Positions 34,396 through 47,392 of a DNA stretch of 64,000 bases are shown here, piece after piece. Origin of the DNA: Anaeramoeba flamelloides. Lineage: Eukaryota; Metamonada; Anaeramoebidae. Position numbers and translations under genes: made by a program. Below the pieces are notes generated by a model. It was not told the DNA's origin, made no database searches, and worked only from the letters and a program-made list of their open reading frames with translations. The stretch's first letter is position 1, and each line of letters opens with the position of its first letter. Where the stretch lies: contig JANTQA010000048.1 of NCBI GenBank assembly GCA_027625915.1, forward strand, positions 124,001-188,000, given 5' to 3'.

Positions 34396-35624
34396 AGGGA
34401 GAGTAAGTAAATTTTATAAATTTTGAGTACCTCAGTTTATAAGAAACTGGATTCTTCAAATTATTTCAATAACCAAATATGTTAATATTTTAATAAATAC
34501 TAGAGTGGAATATATTCATATTATAATATATTTACAAACCAACCAAATCTTGGAAAAAAATCAAATGAAAAAATTGATCAAGAAAAAATAAATACATTCC
34601 ATTTATTTCTTGATCTTATGTTTAACATTTTACACAATTCCTTCTTCTTAATTTGGTTTTATTTTTTATTCTTTATGAAAAACTTGTGCTTGGAAATTTT
34701 TTGATAAACAAATTACTTCAATATTTCTCAAGAATTCCAAAAATAGATTTAATTTCCTATTTTCATTTAAAACATCTAATTCTAATTTTGGTGCAGAAGT
34801 TTGGATATTTTCTTTTGAATAATTACTTCAGAAATAAAGTTTTTTTTAATGTTTCTTTGTTTGATTTGCTAATTATTTATTTTTGATTAATCTTGGGAAC
34901 TCAGATAAACTTTATTATCAATTTTTTCTTTAAATTTTTAACTTTTCATTACATTGAATCTTTGGGTTTATATTTTTCTGATTCCACAAATTCTTATCCT
35001 TTTACTTTAATCTTTGAAACAGGATTCTTGGTTTTTGCTTAGTTTATAAAAAAAAGTTGAAAATTGAAAATTGTTAAAAAATTAGTATAAACTATCTTTT
35101 TTCAAGAATGATAAAGAGTTGTAGATTGGGAGAATTCAAGGATAGAAATTGTTTGGATTCCTGCAAAAGAATAAGATAATGTGAACAAATCTTCGAAAAT
35201 ATAGACTTTGGATGATTTTTTTTTTTTTTTTTCATTAATTTCAAAAAATTTATCTTGAAAGATTGATCTTTCTTGTTTTGTATTCTAAAAAAATGTTTTG
35301 TATAAATTAAGCACTTACTTGTTTCTGATATATTTTGGTTTAATCTATAATTAATTAGAAGCATTCACATAAACTCACTTCTAGATTAAAAATATATTAT
35401 TTAATCAGACCAAAATTTTATCAGTAAAAAATTTTTCAAAATAATTCTTAAAAAAAATTAGATTTCAACTCTGGTTTACTTTTTTTTGTGGTTCTTTTAA
35501 CTAATAGAACAGTACATGGTCTTTTGGTTCAAAATTCGGGTATCCCTTGACTATCTACAAAACTTTTTTCATTACTAATTTCACAATTAAAATTTAAAAA
35601 ATTGTTACATCTACTAATTTCAAT
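34396..35624. mobile_element. Family L element, copy 1 (about 1.23 kb)
   Basis: Begins TA-AGGGAGAGTAAGTAAATTTT and is collinear with the sharper copy at 59800-60999, sharing AATAAATACTAGAGTGGAAT, TTTGATAAACAAATTACT and CCTATTTTCATTTA. The right end is degraded and approximate. A small hairpin built on TTGATCAAGAAAAAATAAAT lies at 34576-34617. No long open frame is present. Confidence 0.78.
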
Positions 35625-36858
35625 AAATGTTTTTGATTACATATTTTTATTTTTTCTGGTGGCTTGAAATTGAAAATTTGGTAATTATAATAAAAAAAAA
35701 AAAAAAAAACTTTTTAAGACTGTTTCTTATTAAATTTTTCATATGAAAAGTTAATTATTTAAATGGTTAGTACTAAATCTTGAACGAAAATAAAGGTAAC
35801 AAATTTTCCATAGGTTTTTTAAAAAAATGTGATTTCAAGAATTACAATAAACTATTTACAATATACAATATGAAAAGATAACTATAAAATATCGCAATAA
35901 TTACTGGGATTAAATTTACAAAAGTGCTTTTCAAATAGTAATGTTTCTTTGGAAGTTGAATATAAATGTCGTTCGATATATTTTTCAATTTTCAATTTGC
36001 AATTTGGCTTGTATTTTTTGGAATAATTTTTGGAATGAATATTAAAATAAATTAATTTTTATTATCATTTTTCGAGTATTTAATCTTCCTTATAATTATT
36101 TCTTTTTCTTTTACTTTTTATTCTCTGATATTGAATTAACTTTAAAATAAAGATATCTTTTTTTTTTTTTTTTCAAAAAATGCATGAATTAGTTGAGAAA
36201 ATACATCATACATGATTCTATTAATGTTTTTATTTTCTTTTTGAAAGGTGATAAAACGATGAATTTCACAAAAGAATTAAAATAGATTATTTAATTTGTG
36301 GAAATTTTTAAATTTTTAATTCATTCATTTCTTAGTAAATTCTAATTGTCAGTTAACTTTTATTTTGGTAATTTTTTTTTATTAATGAATAATTTTGTTC
36401 TTAAGAACTAGATTGTTATTCTTTTCTGAGGTGTATTATATGTGAGCATTTATTAGAGAAATTAACTGGTTTGTAAACGGCAATCTTCTTGTAGAAATTC
36501 ATCATGTAATTTTTTTCATAACTCTTTCACTGAATGGGTATCTAGAATATTTTAAAGTTTTTTATCAATTCAAAATAAAATATAATTTTAATTTAAAATA
36601 TTAAATCAGTTTCAAAAAAGTGTGACAAAAAAGAATTCAAAAGTATCTAATATATAATTGTCAAAGTTTAAATGAACTATTTTCAGGACTTTATCACAAA
36701 AATATTTTTGACATTATTTTGGTATAAAATAATTTTATTATTTTCATTTCAGGTTTTTTGCTAATTTCGTTTCAGTGATTGAAATAAGTAATTTCAAAAT
36801 TAATATTATTTTTTATTTTAAATTCAATTTCATTTTTAAAAGTTACTTTTTTGTACTA

Positions 36859-37574
36859 AACTATTTTTCAGTCAAAGGCGCCCAGTTGTAATGGGTAAAA
36901 TACATGTGTTTAAAGGGTTTGCATAAATATTAGAAGAAAAAATTTATTTTGGAAATTTACAAAATTGATATCATTTTTTCATATTTTTGCACATTTTTGT
37001 TTTTTTTTTTCTTTTTTTTTTTTCAAACTTCATTCAGTTGCAAACAATTTTTTTTATTGCAAGATCAATAGTCACTTGGTAACAATGTATTATTCTAAGG
37101 TTATTGAAACTATGTAAATGATTGTTGAGAAATCATATTGATTTTCTATTGGAATTTTATTCGATCTTTGATCTTGATATTTGTTTAATAAATGTGAAAA
37201 ATTTTTCACTTAATTTTCTTTTCTTTTTTCGAATAGAGACCACAAATACCAACACACTTCGTTTGGGGACTTGATTTCTAAAAGAAAAGTATGAAAAATG
37301 AAGTGAAAAATGTTTTTTATTTATTATTCAAATACCAGTAGAAGTTCAAAACGAACATTGTTGTTTTTCTCAATGTATGCCTAAGAATTTTGGTTTTTCA
37401 ATTTTTAAAAAAATTTATTGATTAATTGGTTTTCTTTCAGACATATATCAGCAATTCTTAAATGTGTATTATTCTCTTTATTTCTTATTTGTTCTTCAAA
37501 GGTCAATTATATAAAATAATTGATATTTGAAAAAAACGTTTTTTTTTGGATACCCCTTTGACTGAAACAGAGTT
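36859..37574. mobile_element. Family A MITE, copy 2 (716 bp, TA-flanked, carries an internal E element)
   Basis: TIRs: AACTATTTTTCAGTCAAAGG at the left and, reading the right end reversed, AACTCTGTTTCAGTCAAAGG; flanks TA at 36857-36858 and 37575-37576. The E-family fold-back lies at about 37174-37331. It ends 260 bp from the VDAC stop codon. Confidence 0.9.
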
Positions 37575-37834
37575 TATTAAACCTTGTAAAAGATCCGTAA
37601 TTCTCCTTTACGAATAATTTCGAGAAATTTCCACTTTATTGAACTTCACACTAAATTGGAAAGGCTGTGGATAGTTTAAAAGAAAAGGATTGGATAATTG
37701 TAAAAAAAAAATGATTTTACTGGAAAAAATTTTTTAAAATTATAAATTTAACTATATTTAATATAATAAGAAAGAAGACAATAAAGTCGGTATTTAAGAA
37801 AAGTGAAAGTAAGAAGCATATTTAGAAAACTAAA

Positions 37835-39112
37835 TTAATTTGAGAGATCGCAATCAACCATGACACCATATTTGTAATTATCCAATTTTTGAAGGGATTT
37901 TAAATCTGTTTTCCCTTCTGTTGTAACTGAAACTTGTTTTGTTGGTCTAAATTTGAAGGCAAGAGAAAAGTCCCTAAGATTTTTTAAGCGCGATTGAAAA
38001 TCTACCTTTTCTGAAAGAGGGGTTTCTGCGGCCAAAGTGAAATCGATGTTTTTATTATTCTTTTGCTTGTCAATATTGAGAGCAAACGACATTTTTGTAC
38101 CAATTTTTGAAAAAATATTAAAATTAAAATCTTTGAAATTATTTCGAGCAAAGCCGCCAACTTGAAGCAAAGAAGAAAATTTGTAGTCTGCCCCAATTTC
38201 AAAATTTGCACTTAGTTTGTGATTTTTCAAAGAACTCAAAATTGATCTTGTCCCAATTGAAAAATTTTTATATCCGCTTGTACTGCTAAAAATTAATGAT
38301 CGTGTGCTAATATTGCTTGCGGCGGATAAAGTAAAGAAATTGTTGTTAAATGTTCCCCAAAAATCTAAATAGTTTGGCTGGGTTTGACCTTTAGTTTTGA
38401 TGAAGTTGGAGAAAGTTTTAAGTTGTTTTTAATGAGAAAATAATAGTAATTTTTAATAATTGTAATCGTTATTGTTAGTGTTATTTTTGTGATTTCATTT
38501 TTAACAGTTTTGTTGACAAAAGTATGGACTAAAAACGAAACAGTTACTTCAAAAAACAAAAAGAGAAAAGAAACGTTGAAGTGAAAAGTCAAAAAAAAAA
38601 AAAAAAAAAATGAAAAAGAACAGGAAAAAGAAATAAGAAAAAAATAAAGGAAAAATAAAAAATAAATAAAAAAAAGATCGAAAATTTATCTTCAAGACAA
38701 TGAAAAACAAATTTTTAGTGAAAGAGAAAAAGAAGAGAGAAAAAACAAAATTTTGTTTGAAGAAACAATCAAATTTTTTTGTTCTTTAAAAACAAAAAAA
38801 GTAAATCCACAAACCTAACAAGCCAAATTGTAAATTTTTGTTTGGAGTTGGTGTAACAATAAGGTTAATAAGAGCTTGCTTTTTACTATTCAGTCCTGTT
38901 TTTACTGTTACTTTCTCATTCAAAGAAATAGTAGGGGTTAATTGGAATGCATATTCCCAGATGTCTCCAGATTTCTTTAAATTTGATGCAAAATCAAGTG
39001 TTGTCGAATAAAGAGATGGACTTTTTATACGAAAGTCAATAGAATCAGTTTTATCTTTGATTAATTTTTGTGTACTATTACAAATTTGGTTAAAGGGTTT
39101 TGATTGCCACAT
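37835..39112 (-). CDS. VDAC-type mitochondrial-porin (Porin_3) protein
   Basis: Exons 38815-39112 and 37835-38388 join across a 426-bp intron (GTTTGT...TAAAG) in phase 1 to 283 residues, exactly the length of human VDAC1. The N-terminus begins with a short amphipathic helix (about 5-20) followed by alternating-residue beta strands throughout, including TVKTGLNSKKQALINLIVTP, KLSANFEIGADYKF, MSFALNIDKQ and SLAFKFRPTKQVSVTTEGK, ending in YKYGVMVDCDL as a plausible final beta-signal strand. VDAC forms the metabolite pore of the outer membrane of mitochondria or related organelles. Tom40 shares the fold, but the length and short N-terminus favour VDAC. The ATG at 39112 is preferred over earlier in-frame codons because these would add a hydrophobic stretch not seen in the family. 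Confidence 0.83.
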
Positions 39113-42100
39113 TAAAAACAAAAAATAAAGGATTAAATTGGAAAGTTGAAAACAAAAAAAAATGACAAGATCTAATCCAAGACATCTATTCACTTTGAGT
39201 GGTGTGAATAATTTCGCCTTGTACAGTGTGAGACTTAAGAGGAAATTATCAGAATTTGAGGGTCAAGTCATTACAGTAAAAAATAATTTTCTGAAATGGA
39301 TAGAAAAAATTTTAATTCTTTTTATAAGAGCCTAATACAAATCAAAAACGATCCAAAATAGGAATCGTGATCGATCTCCAAAAATCAACAATCTAAAAAG
39401 AGGATATTTTTAGAAAAAACCACCCAAGAGAGTCACTCAATTTCCAATTAAAATGGTTAGAATATATCATTTTGAAAACAACTGTGTTGATTTTGAAGTG
39501 TAACTTTGGTGCTTTTTAAGATCTCAGAAGATATTTTTTTTTCATTTTTTTCCTATTCTCAAATAAGTTAATTTTAAGACAAAAATGAAATAAAATATTG
39601 CTTTTTCAAAAGGACAGAGGGTTATAAAACCAATCACAAACGAGATTAAATTGAATTAAATTGATTTTGTATTCGAAAAGAAAAAAATTTGTTTTAAATT
39701 GAAGAAATTTAATCCCATGAAGATATCAAAACAAGAAACAAGTAATTTTTATTTTAAATTTTGATTTTTTGAATTAGAGATAATTTGAAATTTTTTTGAG
39801 TTAATTGAGTTTTTGGCCAATCAAGAGATATTCAGAAATTTAACTTTTTTTTTTATTGAATTTTTAATCAATAATTCCAGTAGATTTTTTTTTTTTATTA
39901 TGGTTTTTTTGAAATTGATAATTTTTCAAACTTTTTAACTTTGTATTCTATTTGAAATTAATATCCAAAAAATCTTAGAAATTTATTCAAAATTTACGAT
40001 TTTTGAACAAAAAAAGTGCAATTTAACAATAACAATGTTTGACGTAAGCTATCCGTAACCATGGTTTTAATGTGTGAAAATTGAAAAATACTTGTATAAA
40101 TATTTTTTACTTTCAACATTTATGCTTAAATGATAAACATCTAGATTAGAGAATTCTTAAATTAAAGTATGTTTCTAATGAATATAAATCGTATTAGTGT
40201 TCCATGGTTCAAATCCCTGGAAAAATTCAAATTGTGCAATAGTATTTTTTTTTGATCTTGCTAATTAAAAAAGAATACTTATAAAAGTACAAAATTCCAA
40301 CAATTTATGAAAAAATATTGATTTTGAGAGAAAATTTAATGTTGAATCTAAAAATCTATCTATTCAATTTGAAAATTTTCAAATTAATAAAAGTATCATC
40401 TCCAAATAATTTGGTATATTTAGAAGATAATTATAATATTTATACAAATAATCTAAAAACCTTTTCCAATAACAATATTTCAAAAAATTACATTTTTAAA
40501 CTATTGCATAAGATATTTTAATATAGTTTACAAATATATAATTATTATACAGCCAGTTCCACTTATAAGGTATAAAATTCAACGAAATTTAAGGCACAAA
40601 AAAATCCCTAATTAAGGCACATAATTCAGATTCTAGTAAAATAAATTGTAAAAAAAAGAAATTACAAATTTTGTGCCTTAATTTGAGTTAATTTTGTACC
40701 TTAAAGTTCGTTGAAAGTTTGTGCCTTATAAGTGGAACTGACTGTAAATTAACCATTAATTTGAAAATTAGATTAAATAAATCTTTATTAACAATTTCAA
40801 TAATTTGAAAATTAGATTATTTAAATCTTTTATATTAAGTCAATTAACACATAGATTAGAAATATATAGTGGTAAAATAACAATACTAAAAGGTTTGAAT
40901 TCTTTAATTAATGCATATATTATCGAAGTGTACAAAATAAAACTTAACACCCCAATATATATTTATAAAAAAAAGACTTTTATTTAGAAATATGTTTCAT
41001 TTCAGGAAATAAAATGAAAATCAATTCAAAAAAAAAAAAAAAAAAAATTATCTCTACATTATCGAGAAAAACTAATAAAATTTAACCAAAAAATGAATAA
41101 TAAATTTAATTGGAATTCAGAGAATTTTAAGCTTCTCAAAAAGGGTTTTTATAATTTTAATTTTAATGAGTTGTTGAATTCTGCCACTTGAAAAGTACAA
41201 AAATATTTAACAATGATTAAAAATCGAAAAAAATTATTCATAAATCAAAGATTATAAGATATCCTTCAAGTTCAAAAATTCACATATTCAGTAAATTTAA
41301 TACCTTTTAAATTAGAAATTTGAGTAAATAGCAAAAAAAAATTAAATAAAAAATAGCCAATATAATTAAAATATAAATAAGAAGAAATAATTTAAAATAT
41401 TGATCCCTTTTTATATGTATGTTCTTCTTATAAAAAAACAATAGATGAATATTACTGAAATAAATAAATCAAAAACATTAAATTTTAATAGTATAATTTT
41501 AAACTGTGATGGTTTGAAATTATTTTCATTAATTAATAATAATTAAATTTATGATTACGTGTTTAACTTTACTTGCAGTGATTCCAGAACAAGATAGTCC
41601 CGGTTTAATTTAAATTCCAATTAATAATATTATAAAAAAAAAATTAAAATAATCTTGCTTTAATTTTTCTTGAAATGAAGATTATTTGTTAAACATATAA
41701 ATAATGTTCTCAAAATTTATATTAACAAGATGTTTTGACAGATTTGAAATATACTTTCATTTTTCAAATAATAAATGAAAGTTTTTATTTCAAATTCTCA
41801 TAATAATTACTTATTCAATTTGGGTGAAAAAACCTAAAAATGTTTTAATAAAACAATTAGTAATGTTATTTTTCAAAATTTAATAAATGCTTACTTTGTG
41901 AAATTTTGAGATAAAATTTTTTATTTTGGTAATTTGATATTCACGATATTTTTGAAAATTGTTCATGTAAATTTTTCATTTTTTCCTAAATTTCTATCAT
42001 ATTAATGATTATAACACTAATTACAATTGATGATCAATTGTTCTTATTCTATAAAACAGCTTATTTTTCTATTAAAACGAAAAAATTGGAATTAATCGAA

Positions 42101-42291
42101 AAACTCTTTAAAATTAAACGTTGTTTGAAAAAATAAAAGCAATAAAAGATTTGAATAAAGAAACAAAATTAAAAAAAAAAATTTCTATGATTTTATTTAA
42201 TAGATCAGATTATATTACCCGATAATAAAATGTAAAACATCTCCATAATGAAATTTATTCAAAAAAAGATTCATATTTCTTTTGAAAATTT
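39113..42291. other. 3.2-kb intergenic region between fibrillarin 3' end and VDAC start
   Basis: A/T-rich with one family B palindrome (40550-40744). Short frames at 40318-40521 and 40805-40987 lack domains. A tRNA-like GGTTCAAATCC at 40206 has no supporting cloverleaf. Confidence 0.6.
40550..40744. mobile_element. Family B palindromic MITE, copy 2 (195 bp, TA-flanked)
   Basis: Arms CAGCCAGTTCCACTTATAAG and CTTATAAGTGGAACTGACTG close a hairpin of about 90-bp arms; TA flanks at 40548-40549 and 40745-40746. The arms differ from each other at only a few positions, suggesting a fairly recent insertion or pairing-biased upkeep. Confidence 0.93.
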
Positions 42292-43059
42292 TTAATTCTC
42301 TGAAGATGTTGTTCTTTTTGAAGGACGGTATTCTCCTACAATAAATTGATGATTTTTTTCATATGGCTTCAAACCAATTTTTTCTTTTGGAATAAGACCT
42401 TCTTTTTGAAGTTTTTGCGTTTCTCCTGCAAAAATGATTTCTGGGTCGAGTGTTGAATCAATACAGCTAGCTTTGATTGAAATTAAAAAATTTCCTCCAG
42501 CTTTCAAAAAGTTATGACAATTAAGTGAAATGATACGTGCTTGATCCTTTGAAGTTTTTAAATTTTTAATTTTAATTAGAAAAAAATATTTTAAAAAGAA
42601 GAAAAAAAGAAAAAAAATTAATAAAATTAAATGATTTTAAAAGAATTTTTATTTATAAAACTCAATATTGTCGAAACATTTTTAAAATTTTTTAGAAAAT
42701 ACTAAAGTAATTTTCTATTCCTATTTTTGTCAACCTTTTAGATTTTTTTCGGAACTAAAATTAAAGTTGTTTAGGTTAGTAATATATGTTTTTTTTTTTT
42801 TCAACTGAAAAAAAATTTGGAAATGTAACATTCAATATAATGTTTTTATTGATCATAATGTTTTCTCATAACAAACAATCAAATGGGTGTCGCTGAGTAT
42901 AGTTCAAAACAAGGAATAATGAATAATTATTTTTAATTCAATAGAAAAGAAGAAAATATTATTTAATTTTCGTTCATTTACATCAAAAAATATATATATA
43001 TATATGTCATTTTGTTCTTTTTTTAAAATCTATTTCTTTTATTAATAAAACAAAAAAAC

Positions 43060-43091
<32 letters not shown>

Positions 43092-44775
43092 GCAAAGGAA
43101 TATTAGAGTCTTATTCTATTTAATCACTAAATTAAATAAATAATTGTTTATATTTATTAATAAGAGTAATTTAAATCAATATATTTTTATTAATTATTAT
43201 AATAAAAATTTAATTGTGTAAAATTGTATAACAACAGGATATTGTTAACATAAGTCAATAAAGCATAATTTCCAAAGCAAAAAATATTTATTTTTGATTT
43301 CAAGAAACAATTTTTAAAAAAGGATGCAATTATATCAATTATATAATATTCATTTGACCCATTAACTTAGTCTGTTCTTTGTTTATTTAATAAAGATGAT
43401 TTGTATAAATTTTTTTTTTTTTTGATGTGAAATAATTAAAATTTTCGACCTCATTAAAACTGTCCAAACAATATAATACAATTTCATTCAAATTGAAAAT
43501 AATTTTAATTATTTGGTTTTTTTGTCTTTTCAGATTTATTGTTAAGAACCAAGTGTTAAGCACTTAGTCTGATAAAGAGAGAGAATTTTGAAGTGATTAA
43601 ACTTGTGTCTTCTAATCCAAAGATTGTCTAAAAACACACAGTCATTAGAAGAATTTTAAATTCAGTTTGGTTTTCTAATTTTTTTGTCTTTTTGTTTTTT
43701 GTTTTCATTTCATTTTTTGAATTACGTAATCTGTTTCGTTATTGCAAAAATTTTTTTGAATGATTTATATTCGGCTAAAGGTGAGTTCATTTCAGTAGAA
43801 AAACCTTAATAAAATTAGTAGATTGTATCTAACAATTGGATCGATCAATAATTGATGGTTAAATTTCAACAAATTTACCAATACATTTTTTTTTGTGCTC
43901 TCTCCAAAATTTGTAGCACAGTTATTTTTTTTTTATAGTATTTTTTCCTTTTTGTTTTGTGAGTATATTGTAAATGATCAATTAATTGTCAACATTTTAA
44001 TTAGCTACATATGTGCAAAAATGATTTCTTATATAATTTATTGAATAAGATTTTTTTTTCGAAAAATAAATTTTGGGGTCTTAAAAATTTTGAATTGGAG
44101 TTGTTATAGCTGTTTTTAAAAAAGTGAGAACAAAAATTTATTGAATAAAGTTCAGAAAATAGATCTATTGAAATTTGACAACTATTTTATAAATACTTTT
44201 GAACATTTTTTTAAAACTAGGTTCTTTTTTCATAAAATTTTAATTGATTAAAAGAGGTATAATAAGAATCATTTGTGATGTTGATGATATCTTGGTTGTA
44301 AGTGTATAATTACACTTATACTGATTATTTTTTAAACTTTTAGAACAGGACAAACAATTTTAAAAAAAAAAAAAATAGTTGTTTCAGGAAAACTAACTTA
44401 ATCTTTTCGAAGAGAGATTAAACATGTTAACCACTTGTAAATTATCACAATTCTAAATTTACAACGAACCAAAAGGTCAGTGTTTCCATTGTAAAAAACT
44501 TTGGAATGTTAGATTGATTTGTAAACAATTAAGTTGGTGAAATGTTTGTCAATATTTTTTCTGTAAGTAATTTTTAATAAAGGATGTAAAGTAAACTAAA
44601 AAAAAAAAAAAAAATGTAGAAATAAATAATACTTACAGGTTGTGCAACATCTGCAAAAACGGTATCTACCATATCAACAAGCATTCTATATTTATGAGGA
44701 TGACGGGCGTCTGAATAAAAAAATAATTTTGTTCAAATTATTGAAACAACAAGTTTTATAAGAATAATAAAATAG

Positions 44776-44827
<52 letters not shown>

Positions 44828-45720
44828 CAACCCAAAACAAATCAAGAGAAAACAAATATTTAGCGATAATTTTTATGCTTTAAAAGATTGGAGAGAAATA
44901 TTAATTTTTAAAAGAACAAACAAACCTTCTACAATTGGTACAATATTAGTTCTTGTCTTTGCTACTTGGATAAGATCTCTTCCACACCTAGGTGCAAATT
45001 CAACAGCGTAAACAACACCTTCTTTACCAACAATATCAGAACAATGACTAACAGTTGTTCCTGATGCAGCTCCTAAATATAATAATTTTGTTCCTGGTTG
45101 GATCCAGATATTTTTGACACCACCTAAAAAAATAAAGACAAAAAGAAGAAGGAAAAGAGTTTAAAAGAGAAAAACTTGATTATTAATACAGAGAACCCGA
45201 AGAAAGGTAATTTTTCAAAAAGAAAGTTACATAAAATTGCAGCTCCAAGTTTTGATCTGTAAGGATTCCAAACTCTGTATTCAATTTTTTCTTCTCCTTT
45301 TTCGACAACGATCTTTTTTTCACCATAGACTTCAGAACCTGGAACAATATTTAATGTTAATAAGGCATCATCTTTGTTTGTTCTTGCAATATAAATTGCT
45401 TTGTGTCTATGTGGTTCAATTATTGCTCTTGAACCGCCTTGCATTCCTCCTTGACCTCTTTTTCTAAAACCACCTCTGCCACCTCTTCCACCTCTACCAC
45501 CTCTACCACCTCTTCCACCTCTACCTCTTCCTCCAAAACCTCTTCCTCCAAAACCTCTTCCACCGCCTCTACCACCACCTCTTCCACCAAAACTTCTACC
45601 TCTTCCACCACCTCTTCCGCCTCTACCACCACCTCTTCCTCCAAAACTTCTTCCACCGCCTCTTCCGCCACCTCTTCCGCCACCTCTTCCACCATCAAAA
45701 CTTCTACGACGATATGACAT
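42292..45720 (-). CDS. FBL: Fibrillarin, box C/D snoRNP 2'-O-methyltransferase
   Basis: Four exons (45231-45720, 44926-45123, 44637-44710, 42292-42546) give 338 residues; introns are 107, 215 and 2090 bp and all phases agree. Residues 7-90 are a glycine-arginine-rich (GAR) domain, as in nucleolar fibrillarins. The methyltransferase core follows: [14 protein letters not shown], the SAM-binding [12 protein letters not shown] (about 180-191), [24 protein letters not shown], and [16 protein letters not shown], ending [17 protein letters not shown]. It methylates rRNA ribose in the nucleolus guided by C/D snoRNAs. One extra residue (Cys164) sits at the first splice junction compared with AILGG of other fibrillarins. 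The ATG at 45720 gives MSYRRRS. The protein is otherwise ordinary and nearly full-length. Confidence 0.97.
42547..44636 (-). other. 2.1-kb third intron of fibrillarin
   Basis: Bounded by GTAAGT and CAAAG. A/T-rich, with an AC run then A run near 43058-43091 and a small palindrome AAGTGTTAAGCACTT near 43550. No repeat with a second copy and no gene recognised. Confidence 0.7.
44781..44826. repeat. 46-bp poly(A) tract
   Basis: An uninterrupted A run in the second intron of fibrillarin; the longest homopolymer in the window. Confidence 0.97.
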
Positions 45721-46336
45721 ATTCAATTAAAAAAAAAAACAAAGTTGAAAAAATAAAAAACAAAATTTCAAATTACGTATCGAATAAATAATATTAATTT
45801 TCTTTCTTGTAATACTTTACAAAAACAATACTCTTCAATAAAATTACTATTTTATTGTTATTTTTGGAAACTAGTTAATAATGTGCGTTTTTTAAGGGAG
45901 AAATTTTGTTCAAAATGATATTTTTATTCTTTTCTAGTCTTTACACCCAATGCTTTAGAGTGTTAATAAACATAAAAAAGCTCGAAAAATTGATTGTTCA
46001 AAAAACAAAGAATTTTGTCTTATTGAATTTACAGGAATGTTAACCCACTCACTGAAATAGTATATGGACCAAAACCCCGATTAAAACACAGGATTTATTT
46101 CATAACTTTGACTTTTTAATTGGAGAACAATTATCGAGTAATTGTTAAACATTTATTCAAACAACGAAGAGATTTGAAATAATGAAAATTATCATATATT
46201 ATTTCATTAAATTTTTTTTTTTATCTCTCAGTAAAATTAGACATTTATCTATCCAAAGTCTTTTTTTGATGATTCTAGTTTATAAAAAAATTGAAATTTC
46301 ATGATATCAGACATAAGACTACCATGAATTTTAATA

Positions 46337-46565
46337 TTGATAGGTTCAAACCAAGGTCCGAAAAATTTTATTTCTTTTATGATTGTATCAATATTTTAAC
46401 TTAATTTTGAATAACGCCTAACCTTTAAATGAATATAACTACACTTTATAAAATTAATTGGTCTTCAAAATATTCTGATTCATGTACTTCATCAAAAGTA
46501 GAGTATTATAATTTGATAAAATGAAAAAGAACTAAAATTTTTATATATTTTTATGAATTTATCAG
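46337..46565. mobile_element. Family N MITE (229 bp, TA-flanked)
   Basis: Left end TTGATAGGTTC and right end GAATTTATCAG, TA flanks at 46335-46336 and 46566-46567. Shares CTTTATAAAATTAATTGGTC-like and AAGAACTAAAATTTTT blocks with other N copies. Confidence 0.72.
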
Positions 46566-46678
46566 TATGAAAAAAATTTTTAGACTCAAATTGATTTTTT
46601 TAAAGTTGAAGATGGGTAGAAGTATATTGAAACTGAACAATAAAAAAATCTTCAATTGCATATGATTTTTTTCTAATG

Positions 46679-46840
46679 TTTGTATTTGAATTCAAAATGG
46701 GAATAATTTTCACTTCATCAAAAATTTCCATTTCAAAAAGAGCCACAAATTACAACGTACCCATTTGATAACATAATTATTAAAAGAAAAATAGGTAAAA
46801 TGAAGTTAAAATTTATACCCATTTAGAATTCAAATAACAG
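46679..46840. mobile_element. Family E fold-back MITE (about 162 bp)
   Basis: Arms TTTGTATTTGAATTCAAAAT and ATTTAGAATTCAAATAACAG, internal AGCCACAAATTACAACGT; related to 55443-55604. The flanks are TG on both sides, rather than TA, so ends are approximate. A partial second arm follows at 46841-46880. Confidence 0.65.
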
Positions 46841-47289
46841 TGTTGGCATTTGAATTCTAAATGGAATAAATTTTCACCACAATTTCATATTCTGCAAGGA
46901 AGAAGTTTACCTCTTCTGTTAAGGATTCTTTAGTTCACCCCAAAACCCTTAATGTATATCAAAAAATAAGACTAAAGCAAAAAAATTGAATAAATATCAC
47001 GATTTATTGCTGAAAATATCTCATTTTTGAACAAGAAAAAGGATCAGGAAATGAAAATTTTTTCCCATTGATTATTCAAATATCAGTATTTGAAAAAATA
47101 CATTTTCATACCCAAAAATGGCTTTAAATTTGAAATTTCTCTGAGAAATTATCAATAATTTACCCCCAAAAAAGGGGTATTTGTTTCAATATATGAGAAG
47201 AATATGGTTCATGTAAACTCATTTATGTTTTTTTTTTTTTTTTGTTTAGTATATTAGTTTATTAATACATAAGTCCCATCCATTTTTTT

Positions 47290-47392
47290 CAGTCCTTCCA
47301 AGGCTACCATAAATTTTTTTGAAAATGGAAAAAACGAATAGAAAACTCAATTTTATTTCATTCGTGTTTTTATGGTAGCCTTGGAGAGACTG
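47290..47392. mobile_element. Element I, 103-bp palindromic MITE-like sequence
   Basis: Arms CAGTCCTTCCAAGGCTACCA and TGGTAGCCTTGGAGAGACTG surround a short A-rich centre. The CAGTC terminus and TA after the right end resemble family B, but the left flank is not TA. Single copy in this window. Confidence 0.75.

Larger units (their letters stand above)
34165..37834. other. 3.7-kb region between seven-TM gene start and VDAC 3' end
   Basis: Filled in part by two elements: L copy 1 (34396 to about 35624) and A copy 2 (36859-37574). Small frames at 34653-34886 and 35092-35364 lie in the L element and are not considered genes. Confidence 0.65.

Noticed and set aside
40200-40225. GGTTCAAATCC, resembling a tRNA T-loop/B box
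   Set aside because: The T-stem has a mismatch and no acceptor stem, D arm or anticodon arm can be drawn around it.
45420-45717. Val/Glu-rich and Ser/Thr-rich frames over fibrillarin exon 1
   Set aside because: Alternative readings of the glycine-arginine repeat.
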